Under the pieces are notes generated by a model. The model had not been told where the DNA came from and searched no databases. It saw only the letters and a program-made list of their open reading frames with translations. A DNA stretch of 64,000 bases from Paracyclopina nana. Its lineage: Eukaryota > Arthropoda > Copepoda > Cyclopoida > Cyclopettidae. The DNA lies in contig JAGUCH010000002.1 in assembly GCA_019096065.1 (NCBI GenBank), positions 12,970,501 through 13,034,500 on the forward strand. Direction: 5' to 3'. A program made the position numbers and the translations under genes. Shown here piece by piece: positions 1 through 13,700 of the stretch (positions are counted from its first letter, which is position 1; each line of letters begins with the position of its first letter).

Positions 1-1690
1 CAGCGTAAACTTGGACTGGGCTCAAATTGTACCACCAATATCCCAGCGCTGAGTTGTCCGATTTGAAAACCATTGGTCGCGTTGTGTACAATGATCGCGT
101 TGTGCACAATGATCGCGTTGTGTACAATGATCGCGTTGTGCACAATGATCGCATTGTGCATTATGGTCACACTGTTCACATTGGTCCCATTGTGCACAAT
201 GATTGCGTTGTGCACAATGATCGCATTGTGCACAATGATCGCATTGTGCACAATGATCGCATTGTGCACAATGATCGCGTTGTGCACAATGATCGCGTTG
301 TTCACATTGGTTGCATTGTTCACATTGTGCACAATGATCGCGTTGTGCACAATGTTCGCGTTGTGCACTATGGTCACATTGGTCATATTGTGCACAATGA
401 TCGCATTGTGCACAATGATCGCGTTGTGCACAATGATCGCGTTGTTCACATTGGTTGCATTGTTCACATTGTGCACAATGATCGCATTGTGCACAATGAT
501 CGCATTGTGCACAATGATCGCGTTGTGCACAATGATCGCGTTGTTCACATTGGTTGCATTGTTCACATTGTGCACAATGATCGCGTTGTGCACAATGTTC
601 GCGTTGTGCGCAATGATCGCATTGTGCACAATGATCGCGTTGTTGACATTCGTCGCATTGTTCACATTGTGCACAATGATCGCGTTGTGCACAATGTTCA
701 CGTTGTGCACAATGATCGCAGTGTGCACAATGATCGCAGTGTGCACAATGATCGCAGTGTGCACAATGATAGCATTGTGCACAACGGTCACATTGTTCAC
801 ATTGGTCGCATTGTGCACACTGCGATCATTGTGCACAACGTGAACATTGTGCACAATGATCGCGATGTGCACAACGGTCACATTGTTCACATTGGTCGCA
901 TTGTGCACAATGATCGCGTTGTTCATTGTGCACAATGATCGCTATGTGCACAATGATCGCGTTGTGCGCAATGATCGCATTGTGCACAATGATCGCAGTG
1001 TGCACAATGATCGCAGTGTGCACAATGATCGCAGTGTGCACAACGGTCACATTGTTCACATTGGTCGCATTGTGCACAATGATCGCGTTGTGCACAATGA
1101 TCGCGTTGTGCACAATGATCACATTGTGCACAATGATCGCATTGTGCACAATGGATGCGTTTTGCACAATGGTCGCGTTCTGCACAATGGTCGCATTGTG
1201 CACAATGGTCGCATTGTGCACAATGGTCGCGTTGTGCACAATGATCGCATTGTGCACAAAGATCGCGTAGTGCACAATGATCGCGTTGTGCACAATGGTC
1301 GCGTTGTGCACAATGGTCGCGTTGTGCACAATGGTCGCGTCGTGCACAATGATCGCGTTGTACACAATGATCGCGTTGTGCACAATGATTGCGTTGTTCA
1401 CATTGTGCACAATGGTCGCGTTGTGCACAATGGTCGCGTTGTGCACAATGGTTGCGTTGAGCACAATGGTCGCGTTGTGCACAATGATCGCGGTGTGCAC
1501 AATGATTGCGTTGTTCACATTGTGCACAAGGATCGCGTTGTGCACAATGATTGCATTGTTCACATTGGTCGCATTGTGCACAAGGATCGCATTGTACACT
1601 ATGGTCACATTGTTCACATTGGTCGCATTGTGCACAATGATCGCGTTGTTCATAATGATCGCGCTGTGTACATTAATCTCAAATAATCTT
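1..1690. repeat. 18-bp minisatellite array (GTGCACAATGATCGCGTT)
   Basis: About 93 head-to-tail copies of an 18-bp unit, typically GTGCACAATGATCGCGTT, with variants such as GTTCACATTGGTCGCATT scattered among them. Because 18 is a multiple of three and most units lack stops, several frames on both strands stay open for hundreds of codons and give hexapeptide repeats such as VHNDRI, CTMIAL or VHNATI. These are products of the repeat, not proteins. The array runs into the window from the left, so its full length is unknown. It ends in unique sequence at about 1690, some 75 bp before the 180-bp satellite begins. Confidence 0.95.
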
Positions 1691-1763
1691 TTCTCACAGT
1701 TAGTTACAGCTCTATGTTCTCATGTCCATGCAGTACCTATATAAGTTTTGCTTGCATCTGTAA

Positions 1764-4700
1764 GCTGGCTGTGCAGTCTTAGCCATTTTCAGTTGCCCAC
1801 TGAAACAAAAAGTTTGCGACAAAACTGAAACTCTAGTTTTCCATGGAAGCTAGTGGTAAAAGGAAACTTTTCCACAAACCACTTTGAAAAAAGTTACTTC
1901 TGGTGCAGTGTGGCAAATTGGGAAAAGCTTGCCTCAAGCTTTGATTAATGCCAAATCATATCTAGATGGCGCTGCACTCCTACACAGAGGGCACTTCAGA
2001 TCAAAATGACGTCATAATTTGGGCGCGAATAAAAGCGGGTGCGTGATTTCATCAACGCGGGCCGGCGTTTCAACCTCGCACATTGTGTGTGTTAACGGAT
2101 GACAGATTCCGCAATGGGCCGTTTGATTCCGAAAAAAGCCCACAAACAGAGTTATTTCAGAATGCAACTAGCGCCATCTGAACCGACTTTGTAGCATTAA
2201 TCTAAGCTCAAGACAAGCTTTTCGCAATTCAGTTTGAAAGCTGGCTGTAGTAGCGAAATGCTAGTGGCGATGCGATTTTCAGTTGCCCACTGAAACAAAA
2301 AGTTTGCGACAAAACTGAAACTCTAGTTTTCCATGGAAGCTAGTGGTAAAAGGAAACTTTTCCACAAACCACTTTGAAAAAAGTTACTTCTGGTGCAGTG
2401 TGGCAAATTCAGTTTGAAAGCTGGCTGTAGTAGCAAAATGCTAGTGGCGATGCGATTTTCAGTTGCCCACTGAAACAAAAAGTTTGTGACAAAACTGAAA
2501 CTCTAGTTTTCCATGGAAGCTAGTGGTACAAGGAAACTTTTCCACAAACCACTTTGAAAAAAGTTACTTCTGGTGCAGTGTGGCAAATTCAGTTTGAAAG
2601 CTGGCTGTAGTAGCAAAATGCTAGTGGCTATGCGATTTTCAGTTGCCCACTGAAACAAAAAGTTTGCGACAAAACTGAAACTCTAGTTTTCCATGGAAGC
2701 TAGTGGTAAACGGAAACTTTTCCACAAACCACTTTGAAAAAAGTTACTTCTGGTGCAGTGTGGCAAATTCAGTTTGAAAGCTGGCTGTAGTAGCAAAATG
2801 CTAGTGGCGATGCTATTTTCAGTTGCCCACTGAAACAAAAAGTTTGTGACAAAACTGAAACTCTAGTTTTCCATGGAAGCTAGTGGTAAAAGGAAACTTT
2901 TCCACAAACCACTTTGAAAAAAGTTACTTCTGGTGCAGTGTGGCAAATTCAGTTTGAAAGCTGGCTGTAGTAGCAAAATGCTAGTGGCTATGCGATTTTC
3001 AGTTGCCCACTGAAACAAAAAGTTTGCGACAAAACTGAAACTCTAGTTTTCCATGGAAGCTAGTGGTAAACGGAAACTTTTCCACAAACCACTTCGAAAA
3101 AAGTTACTTCTGGTGCAGTGTGGCAAATTCAGTTTGAAAGCTGGCTGTAGTAGCAAAATGCTAGTGGCGATGCTATTTTCAGTTGCCCACTGAAACAAAA
3201 AGTTTGTGACAAAACTGAAACTCTAGTTTTCCATGGAAGCTAGTGGTAAAAGGAAACTTTTCCACAAACCACTTTGAAAAAAGTTACTTCTGGTGCAGTG
3301 TGGCAAATTCAGTTTGAAAGCTGGCTGTAGTAGCGAAATGCTAGTGGCGATGCGATTTTCAGTTGCCCACTGAAACAAAAAGTTTGCGACAAAACTGAAA
3401 CTCTAGTTTTCCATGGAAGCTAGTGGTACAAGGAAACTTTTCCACAAACCACTTTGAAAAAAGTTACTTCTGGTGCAGTGTGGCAAATTCAGTTTGAAAG
3501 CTGGCTGTAGTAGCAAAATGCTAGTGGCTATGCGATTTTCAGTTGCCCACTGAAACAAAAAGTTTGCGACAAAACTGAAACTCTAGTTTTCCATGGAAGC
3601 TAGTGGTAAACGGAAACTTTTCCACAAACCACTTCGAAAAAAGTTACTTCTGGTGCAGTGTGGCAAATTCAGTTTGAAAGCTGGCTGTAGTAGCAAAATG
3701 CTAGTGGCGATGCTATTTTCAGTTGCCCACTGAAACAAAAAGTTTGTGACAAAACTGAAACTCTAGTTTTCCATGGAAGCTAGTGGTAAAAGGAAACTTT
3801 TCCACAAACCACTTTGAAAAAAGTTACTTCTGGTGCAGTGTGGCAAATTCAGTTTGAAAGCTGGCTGTAGTAGCGAAATGCTAGTGGCGATGCGATTTTC
3901 AGTTGCCCACTGAAACAAAAAGTTTGCGACAAAACTGAAACTCTAGTTTTCCATGGAAGCTAGTGGTAAACGGAAACTTTTCCACAAACCACTTCGAAAA
4001 AAGTTACTTCTGGTGCAGTGTGGCAAATTCAGTTTGAAAGCTGGCTGTAGTAGCAAAATGCTAGTGGCGATGCTATTTTCAGTTGCCCACTGAAACAAAA
4101 AGTTTGTGACAAAACTGAAACTCTAGTTTTCCATGGAAGCTAGTGGTAAAAGGAAACTTTTCCACAAACCACTTTGAAAAAAGTTACTTCTGGTGCAGTG
4201 TGGCAAATTCAGTTTGAAAGCTGGCTGTAGTAGCGAAATGCTAGTGGCGATGCGATTTTCAGTTGCCCACTGAAACAAAAAGTTTGCGACAAAACTGAAA
4301 CTCTAGTTTTCCATGGAAGCTAGTGGTACAAGGAAACTTTTCCACAAACCACTTTGAAAAAAGTTACTTCTGGTGCAGTGTGGCAAATTCAGTTTGAAAG
4401 CTGGCTGTAGTAGCAAAATGCTAGTGGCTATGCGATTTTCAGTTGCCCACTGAAACAAAAAGTTTGCGACAAAACTGAAACTCTAGTTTTCCATGGAAGC
4501 TAGTGGTAAACGGAAACTTTTCCACAAACCACTTCGAAAAAAGTTACTTCTGGTGCAGTGTGGCAAATTCAGTTTGAAAGCTGGCTGTAGTAGCAAAATG
4601 CTAGTGGCGATGCTATTTTCAGTTGCCCACTGAAACAAAAAGTTTGTGACAAAACTGAAACTCTAGTTTTCCATGGAAGCTAGTGGTAAAAGGAAACTTT

Positions 4701-7700
4701 TCCACAAACCACTTTGAAAAAAGTTACTTCTGGTGCAGTGTGGCAAATTCAGTTTGAAAGCTGGCTGTAGTAGCGAAATGCTAGTGGCGATGCGATTTTC
4801 AGTTGCCCACTGAAACAAAAAGTTTGCGACAAAACTGAAACTCTAGTTTTCCATGGAAGCTAGTGGTAAAAGGAAACTTTTCCACAAACCACTTTGAAAA
4901 AAGTTACTTCTGGTGCAGTGTGGCAAATTCAGTTTGAAAGCTGGCTGTAGTAGCAAAATGCTAGTGGCGATGCGATTTTCAGTTGCCCACTGAAACAAAA
5001 AGTTTGCGACAAAACTGAAACTCTAGTTTTCCATGGAAGCCAGTGCTACAAGGAAACTTTTCCACAAACCACTTTGAAAAAAGTTACTTCTGGTGCAGTG
5101 TGGCAAATTCAGTTTGAAAGCTGGCTGTAGTAGCGAAATGCTAGTGGCGATGCGATTTTCAGTTGCCCACTGAAACAAAAAGTTTGCGACAAAACTGGAA
5201 CTCTAGTTTCCCATGGAAGCCAGTGCTACAAGGAAACTTTTCCACAAACCACTTTGAAAAAAGTTACTTCTGGTGCAGTGTGGCAAATTCAGTTTGAAAG
5301 CTGGCTGTAGTAGCGAAATGCTAGTGGCGATGCGATTTTAAGTTGCCCACTGAAACAAAAAGTTTGTGACAAAACTGAAACTCTAGTTTTCCATGGAAGC
5401 TAGTGGTACAAGGAAACTTTTCCACAAACCACTTTGAAAAAAGTTACTTCTGGTGCAGTGTGGCAAATTCAGTTTGAAAGCTGGCTGTAGTAGCAAAATG
5501 CTAGTGGCTATGCGATTTTCAGTTGCCCACTGAAACAAAAAGTTTGCGACAAAACTGAAACTCTAGTTTTCCATGGAAGCTAGTGGTAAAAGGAAACTTT
5601 TCCACAAACCACTTTGAAAAAAGTTACTTCTGGTGCAGTGTGGCAAATTCAGTTTGAAAGCTGGCTGTAGTAGCGAAATGCTAGTGGCGATGCGATTTTC
5701 AGTTGCCCACTGAAACAAAAAGTTTGCGACAAAACTGAAACTCTAGTTTCCCATGGAAGCTAGTGGTACAAGGAAACTTTTCCACAAACCACTTTGAAAA
5801 AAGTTACTTCTGGTGCAGTGTGGCAAATTCAGTTTGAAAGCTGGCTGTAGTAGCGAAATGCTAGTGGCGATGCGATTTTAAGTTGCCCACTGAAACAAAA
5901 AGTTTGTGACAAAACTGAAACTCTAGTTTTCCATGGAAGCTAGTGGTAAAAGGAAACTTTTCCACAAACCACTTTGAAAAAAGTTACTTCTGGTGCAGTG
6001 TGGCAAATTCAGTTTGAAAGCTGGCTGTAGTAGCGAAATGCTAGTGGCAAAGCGATTTTAAGTTGCCCACTGAAACAAAAAGTTTGTGACAAAACTGAAA
6101 CTCTAGTTTTCCATGGAAGCTAGTGGTAAAAGGAAACTTTTCCACAAACCACTTTGAAAAAAGTTACTTCTGGTGCAGTGTGGTAAATTCAGTTTGAAAG
6201 CTGGCTGTAGTAGCGAAATGCTAGTGGCGATGCGATTTTCAGTTGCCCACTGAAACAAAAAGTTTGCGACAAAACTGGAACTCTAGTTTCCCATGGAAGC
6301 TAGTGGTACAAGGAAACTTTTCCACAAACCACTTTGAAAAAAGTTACTTCTGGTGCAGTGTGGCAAATTCAGTTTGAAAGCTGGCTGTAGTAGCGAAATG
6401 CTAGTGGCGATGCGATTTTCAGTTGCCCACTGAAACAAAAAGTTTGCGACAAAACTGAAACTCTAGTTTTCCATGGAAGCTAGTGGTAAAAGGAAACTTT
6501 TCCACAAACCACTTTGAAAAAAGTTACTTCTGGTGCAGTGTGGTAAATTCAGTTTGAAAGCTGGCTGTAGTAGCGAAATGCTAGTGGCGATGCGATTTTC
6601 AGTTGCCCACTGAAACAAAAAGTTTGTGACAAAACTGAAACTCTAGTTTTCCATGGAAGCTAGTGGTAAAAGGAAACTTTTCCACAAACCACTTTGAAAA
6701 AAGTTACTTCTGGTGCAGTGTGGCAAATTCAGTTTGAAAGCTGGCTGTAGTAGCGAAATGCTAGTGGCGATGCGATTTTAAGTTGCCCACTGAAACAAAA
6801 AGTTTGCGACAAAACTGGAACTCTAGTTTCCCATGGAAGCTAGTGGTACAAGGAAACTTTTCCACAAACCACTTTGAAAAAAGTTACTTCTGGTGCAGTG
6901 TGGCAAATTCAGTTTGAAAGCTGGCTGTAGTAGCGAAATGCTAGTGGCGATGCGATTTTAAGTTGCCCACTGAAACAAAAAGTTTGCGACAAAACTGGAA
7001 CTCTAGTTTCCCATGGAAGCTAGTGGTACAAGGAAACTTTTCCACAAACCACTTTGAAAAAAGTTACTTCTGGTGCAGTGTGGCAAATTCAGTTTGAAAG
7101 CTGGCTGTAGTAGCAAAATGCTAGTGGCTATGCGATTTTCAGTTGCCCACTGAAACAAAAAGTTTGTGACAAAACTGAAACTCTAGTTTTCCATGGAAGC
7201 TAGTGGTAAAAGGAAACTTTTCCACAAACCACTTTGAAAAAAGTTACTTCTGGTGCAGTGTGGTAAATTCAGTTTGAAAGCTGGCTGTAGTAGCGAAATG
7301 CTAGTGGCGATGCGATTTTAAGTTGCCCACTGAAACAAAAAGTTTGCGACAAAACTGGAACTCTAGTTTCCCATGGAAGCTAGTGGTACAAGGAAACTTT
7401 TCCACAAACCACTTTGAAAAAAGTTACTTCTGGTGCAGTGTGGCAAATTCAGTTTGAAAGCTGGCTGTAGTAGCGAAATGCTAGTGGCGATGCGATTTTC
7501 AGTTGCCCACTGAAACAAAAAGTTTGCGACAAAACTGAAACTCTAGTTTTCCATGGAAGCTAGTGGTAAAAGGAAACTTTTCCACAAACCACTTTGAAAA
7601 AAGTTACTTCTGGTGCAGTGTGGTAAATTCAGTTTGAAAGCTGGCTGTAGTAGCGAAATGCTAGTGGCGATGCGATTTTCAGTTGCCCACTGAAACAAAA

Positions 7701-10700
7701 AGTTTGTGACAAAACTGAAACTCTAGTTTTCCATGGAAGCTAGTGGTAAAAGGAAACTTTTCCACAAACCACTTTGAAAAAAGTTACTTCTGGTGCAGTG
7801 TGGCAAATTCAGTTTGAAAGCTGGCTGTAGTAGCGAAATGCTAGTGGCGATGCGATTTTAAGTTGCCCACTGAAACAAAAAGTTTGCGACAAAACTGGAA
7901 CTCTAGTTTCCCATGGAAGCTAGTGGTACAAGGAAACTTTTCCACAAACCACTTTGAAAAAAGTTACTTCTGGTGCAGTGTGGCAAATTCAGTTTGAAAG
8001 CTGGCTGTAGTAGCAAAATGCTAGTGGCTATGCGATTTTCAGTTGCCCACTGAAACAAAAAGTTTGTGACAAAACTGAAACTCTAGTTTTCCATGGAAGC
8101 TAGTGGTAAAAGGAAACTTTTCCACAAACCACTTTGAAAAAAGTTACTTCTGGTGCAGTGTGGTAAATTCAGTTTGAAAGCTGGCTGTAGTAGCGAAATG
8201 CTAGTGGCGATGCGATTTTCAGTTGCCCACTGAAACAAAAAGTTTGCGACAAAACTGGAACTCTAGTTTCCCATGGAAGCTAGTGGTACAAGGAAACTTT
8301 TCCACAAACCACTTTGAAAAAAGTTACTTCTGGTGCAGTGTGGCAAATTCAGTTTGAAAGCTGGCTGTAGTAGCGAAATGCTAGTGGCGATGCGATTTTC
8401 AGTTGCCCACTGAAACAAAAAGTTTGCGACAAAACTGAAACTCTAGTTTTCCATGGAAGCTAGTGGTAAAAGGAAACTTTTCCACAAACCACTTTGAAAA
8501 AAGTTACTTCTGGTGCAGTGTGGTAAATTCAGTTTGAAAGCTGGCTGTAGTAGCGAAATGCTAGTGGCGATGCGATTTTCAGTTGCCCACTGAAACAAAA
8601 AGTTTGTGACAAAACTGAAACTCTGATTTTCCATAGAAACTAGTTTTAACAACACACTTTTCCACAAACCACTTTGAAAAAAGTTACTTCTGGTGCAGTG
8701 TGGCAAATTCAGTTTGAAAGCTGGCTGTAGTAGCGAAATGCTAGTGGCGATGCGATTTTAAGTTGCCCACTGAAACAAAAAGTTTGCGACAAACTGGAAC
8801 CTAGTTTCCCATGGAAGCTAGTGGTACAAGGAAACTTTTCCACAAACCACTTTGAAAAAAGTTACTTCTGGTGCAGTGTGGCAAATTCAGTTTGAAAGCT
8901 GGCTGTAGTAGCGAAATGCTAGTGGCGATGCGATTTTAAGTTGCCCACTGAAACAAAAAGTTTGCGACAAAACTGGAACTCTAGTTTCCCATGGAAGCTA
9001 GTGGTACAAGGAAACTTTTCCACAAACCACTTTGAAAAAGTTACTTCTGGTGCAGTGTAAGGCAAATTCAGTTTGAAAGCTGGCTGTAGTAGCAAAATGC
9101 TATGGCTAGCGATTTTCAGTTGCCCACTGAAACAAAAAAGTTTGCGACAAAACTGAAACTCTAGTTTTCCATGGAAGCTAGTGGTAAACGGAAACTTTTC
9201 CACAAACCACTTTGAAAAAAGTTACTTCTGGTGCAGTGTGGCAAATTCAGTTTGAAAGCTGGCTGTAGTAGCAAAATGCTAGTGGCGATGCTATTTTCAG
9301 TTGCCCACTGCAAAAAGTTTGTGACAAAACTGAAACTCTAGTTTTCCATGGAAGCTAGTGGTAAAAGGAAACTTTTCCACAAACCACTTTGAAAAGTTAC
9401 TTCTGGTGCAGTGTGGCAAATTCAGTTTGAAAGCTGGCTGTAGTAGCGAATGCTAGTGGCGATGCGATTTTAAGTTGCCCACTGAAACAAACAGTTTGTG
9501 ACAAAACTGAAACTCTAGTTTTCCATGGAAGCTAGTGGTAAAAGGAAACTTTTCCACAAACCACTTTGAAAAAAGTTACTTCTGGTGCAGTGTGGCAAAT
9601 TCAGTTTGAAAGCTGGCTGTAGTAGCGAAATGCCAGTGGCGATGCGATTTTAAGTTGCCCACTGAAACAAAAAGTTTGTGACAAAACTGAAACTCTAGTT
9701 TTCCATGGAAGCTAGTGGTAAAAGGAAACTTTTCCACAAACCACTTTGAAAAAAAGTTACTTCTGGTGCAGTGTGGTAAATTCAGTTTGAAAGCTGGCTG
9801 TAGTAGCGAAATGCTAGTGGCGATGCGTAGCCCACTGAAACAAAAAGTTTGCGACAAAACTGGAACTCTAGTTTCCCATGGAAGCTAGTGGTACAAGGAA
9901 ACTTTTCCACAAACCACTTTGAAAAAAGTTACTTCTGGTGCAGTGTGGCAAATTCAGTTTGAAAGCTGGCTGTAGTAGCGAAATGCTAGTGGCGATGCGA
10001 TTTTCAGTTGCCCACTGAAACAAAAAGTTTGACAAAAACTGAAACTCTAGTTTTCCGCGGAAGCTAGTGGTAAGGACAAACCACTTTGAAAAAAGTTACT
10101 TCTGGTGCAGTGTGGTAAATTCAGTTTGAAAGCTACTGTAGTGAAATGCTAGTGGCGATGCGATTTTCAGTTGCCCACTGAAACAAAGTTTGTGACAAAA
10201 CTGAAACCTAGTTTTCCATGGAAGCTAGTGGTAAAAGGAAACTTTTGGACCACTTTGAAAAAAGTTACTTCTGGTGCAGTGTGGTAAATTCAGTTTGAAA
10301 GCTGGCTGTAGTAGCGAAATGCTAGTCGATGCGATTTTAAGTTGCCCACTGAAACAAAAAGTTTGCGACAAAACTGGAACTCTAGTTTCCCATGGAAGCT
10401 AGTGGTACAAGGAAACTTTTCCACAAACCACTTTGAAAAAAGTTACTTCTGGTGCAGTGTGGCAAATTCAGTTTGAAAGCTGGCTGTAGTAGCGAAATGC
10501 TAGTGGCGATGCGATTTTAAGTTGCCCACTGAAACAAAAAGTTTGCGACAAAACTGGAACTCTAGTTTCCCATGGAAGCTAGTGGTACAAGGAAACTTTT
10601 CCACAAACCACTTTGAAAAAAGTTACTTCTGGTGCAGTGTGGCAAATTCAGTTTGAAAGCTGGCTGTAGTAGCAAAATGCTAGTGGCTATGCGATTTTCA

Positions 10701-13700
10701 GTTGCCCACTGAAACAAAAAGTTTGCGACAAAACTGAAACTCTAGTTTTCCATGGAAGCTAGTGGTAAACGGAAACTTTTCCACAAACCACTTTGAAAAA
10801 AGTTACTTCTGGTGCAGTGTGGCAAATTCAGTTTGAAAGCTGGCTGTAGTAGCAAAATGCTAGTGGCGATGCTATTTTCAGTTGCCCACTGAAACAAAAA
10901 GTTTGTGACAAAACTGAAACTCTAGTTTTCCATGGAAGCTAGTGGTAAAAGGAAACTTTTCCACAAACCACTTTGAAAAAAGTTACTTCTGGTGCAGTGT
11001 GGCAAATTCAGTTTGAAAGCTGGCTGTAGTAGCGAAATGCTAGTGGCGATGCGATTTTAAGTTGCCCACTGAAACAAAAAGTTTGTGACAAAACTGAAAC
11101 TCTAGTTTTCCATGGAAGCTAGTGGTAAAAGGAAACTTTTCCACAAACCACTTTGAAAAAAGTTACTTCTGGTGCAGTGTGGCAAATTCAGTTTGAAAGC
11201 TGGCTGTAGTAGCGAAATGCTAGTGGCGATGCGATTTTAAGTTGCCCACTGAAACAAAAAGTTTGTGACAAAACTGAAACTCTAGTTTTCCATGGAAGCT
11301 AGTGGTAAAAGGAAACTTTTCCACAAACCACTTTGAAAAAAGTTACTTCTGGTGCAGTGTGGTAAATTCAGTTTGAAAGCTGGCTGTAGTAGCGAAATGC
11401 TAGTGGCGATGCGATTTTCAGTTGCCCACTGAAACAAAAAGTTTGCGACAAAACTGGAACTCTAGTTTCCCATGGAAGCTAGTGGTACAAGGAAACTTTT
11501 CCACAAACCACTTTGAAAAAAGTTACTTCTGGTGCAGTGTGGCAAATTCAGTTTGAAAGCTGGCTGTAGTAGCGAAATGCTAGTGGCGATGCGATTTTCA
11601 GTTGCCCACTGAAACAAAAAGTTTGCGACAAAACTGAAACTCTAGTTTTCCATGGAAGCTAGTGGTAAAAGGAAACTTTTCCACAAACCACTTTGAAAAA
11701 AGTTACTTCTGGTGCAGTGTGGTAAATTCAGTTTGAAAGCTGGCTGTAGTAGCGAAATGCTAGTGGCGATGCGATTTTCAGTTGCCCACTGAAACAAAAA
11801 GTTTGTGACAAAACTGAAACTCTAGTTTTCCATGGAAGCTAGTGGTAAAAGGAAACTTTTCCACAAACCACTTTGAAAAAAGTTACTTCTGGTGCAGTGT
11901 GGCAAATTCAGTTTGAAAGCTGGCTGTAGTAGCGAAATGCTAGTGGCGATGCGATTTTAAGTTGCCCACTGAAACAAAAAGTTTGCGACAAAACTGGAAC
12001 TCTAGTTTCCCATGGAAGCTAGTGGTACAAGGAAACTTTTCCACAAACCACTTTGAAAAAAGTTACTTCTGGTGCAGTGTGGCAAATTCAGTTTGAAAGC
12101 TGGCTGTAGTAGCGAAATGCTAGTGGCGATGCGATTTTAAGTTGCCCACTGAAACAAAAAGTTTGCGACAAAACTGGAACTCTAGTTTCCCATGGAAGCT
12201 AGTGGTACAAGGAAACTTTTCCACAAACCACTTTGAAAAAAGTTACTTCTGGTGCAGTGTGGCAAATTCAGTTTGAAAGCTGGCTGTAGTAGCAAAATGC
12301 TAGTGGCTATGCGATTTTCAGTTGCCCACTGAAACAAAAAGTTTGCGACAAAACTGAAACTCTAGTTTTCCATGGAAGCTAGTGGTAAACGGAAACTTTT
12401 CCACAAACCACTTTGAAAAAAGTTACTTCTGGTGCAGTGTGGCAAATTCAGTTTGAAAGCTGGCTGTAGTAGCAAAATGCTAGTGGCGATGCTATTTTCA
12501 GTTGCCCACTGAAACAAAAAGTTTGTGACAAAACTGAAACTCTAGTTTTCCATGGAAGCTAGTGGTAAAAGGAAACTTTTCCACAAACCACTTTGAAAAA
12601 AGTTACTTCTGGTGCAGTGTGGCAAATTCAGTTTGAAAGCTGGCTGTAGTAGCGAAATGCTAGTGGCGATGCGATTTTAAGTTGCCCACTGAAACAAAAA
12701 GTTTGTGACAAAACTGAAACTCTAGTTTTCCATGGAAGCTAGTGGTAAAAGGAAACTTTTCCACAAACCACTTTCAAAAAAGTTACTTCTGGTGCAGTGT
12801 GGTAAATTCAGTTTGAAAGCTGGCTGTAGTAGCGAAATGCTAGTGGCGATGCGATTTTCAGTTGCCCACTGAAACAAAAAGTTTGCGACAAAACTGGAAC
12901 TCTAGTTTCCCATGGAAGCTAGTGGTACAAGGAAACTTTTCCACAAACCACTTTGAAAAAAGTTACTTCTGGTGCAGTGTGGCAAATTCAGTTTGAAAGC
13001 TGGCTGTAGTAGCGAAATGCTAGTGGCGATGCGATTTTCAGTTGCCCACTGAAACAAAAAGTTTGCGACAAAACTGAAACTCTAGTTTTCCATGGAAGCT
13101 AGTGGTAAAAGGAAACTTTTCCACAAACCACTTTGAAAAAAGTTACTTCTGGTGCAGTGTGGCAAATTCAGTTTGAAAGCTGGCTGTAGTAGCAAAATGC
13201 TAGTGGCGATGCTATTTTCAGTTGCCCACTGAAACAAAAAGTTTGTGACAAAACTGAAACTCTAGTTTTCCATGGAAGCTAGTGGTAAAAGGAAACTTTT
13301 CCACAAACCACTTTGAAAAAAGTTACTTCTGGTGCAGTGTGGCAAATTCAGTTTGAAAGCTGGCTGTAGTAGCGAAATGCTAGTGGCGATGCGATTTTAA
13401 GTTGCCCACTGAAACAAAAAGTTTGTGACAAAACTGAAACTCTAGTTTTCCATGGAAGCTAGTGGTAAAAGGAAACTTTTCCACAAACCACTTTGAAAAA
13501 AGTTACTTCTGGTGCAGTGTGGTAAATTCAGTTTGAAAGCTGGCTGTAGTAGCGAAATGCTAGTGGCGATGCGATTTTCAGTTGCCCACTGAAACAAAAA
13601 GTTTGCGACAAAACTGAAACTCTAGTTTTCCATGGAAGCTAGTGGTACAAGGAAACTTTTCCACAAACCACTTTGAAAAAAGTTACTTCTGGTGCAGTGT

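Noticed and set aside
27..1686. Long open frames with VHNDRI, CTMIAL and VHNATI hexapeptides
   Set aside because: They are produced by the 18-bp repeat in several frames on both strands, with no start context, introns or domain. Not a repeat protein.
8443..9857. Minus-strand frames of 87-94 residues in the satellite
   Set aside because: They read the 180-bp monomer (also divisible by three) and appear where variants or indels remove a stop. The peptides are translations of the monomer.
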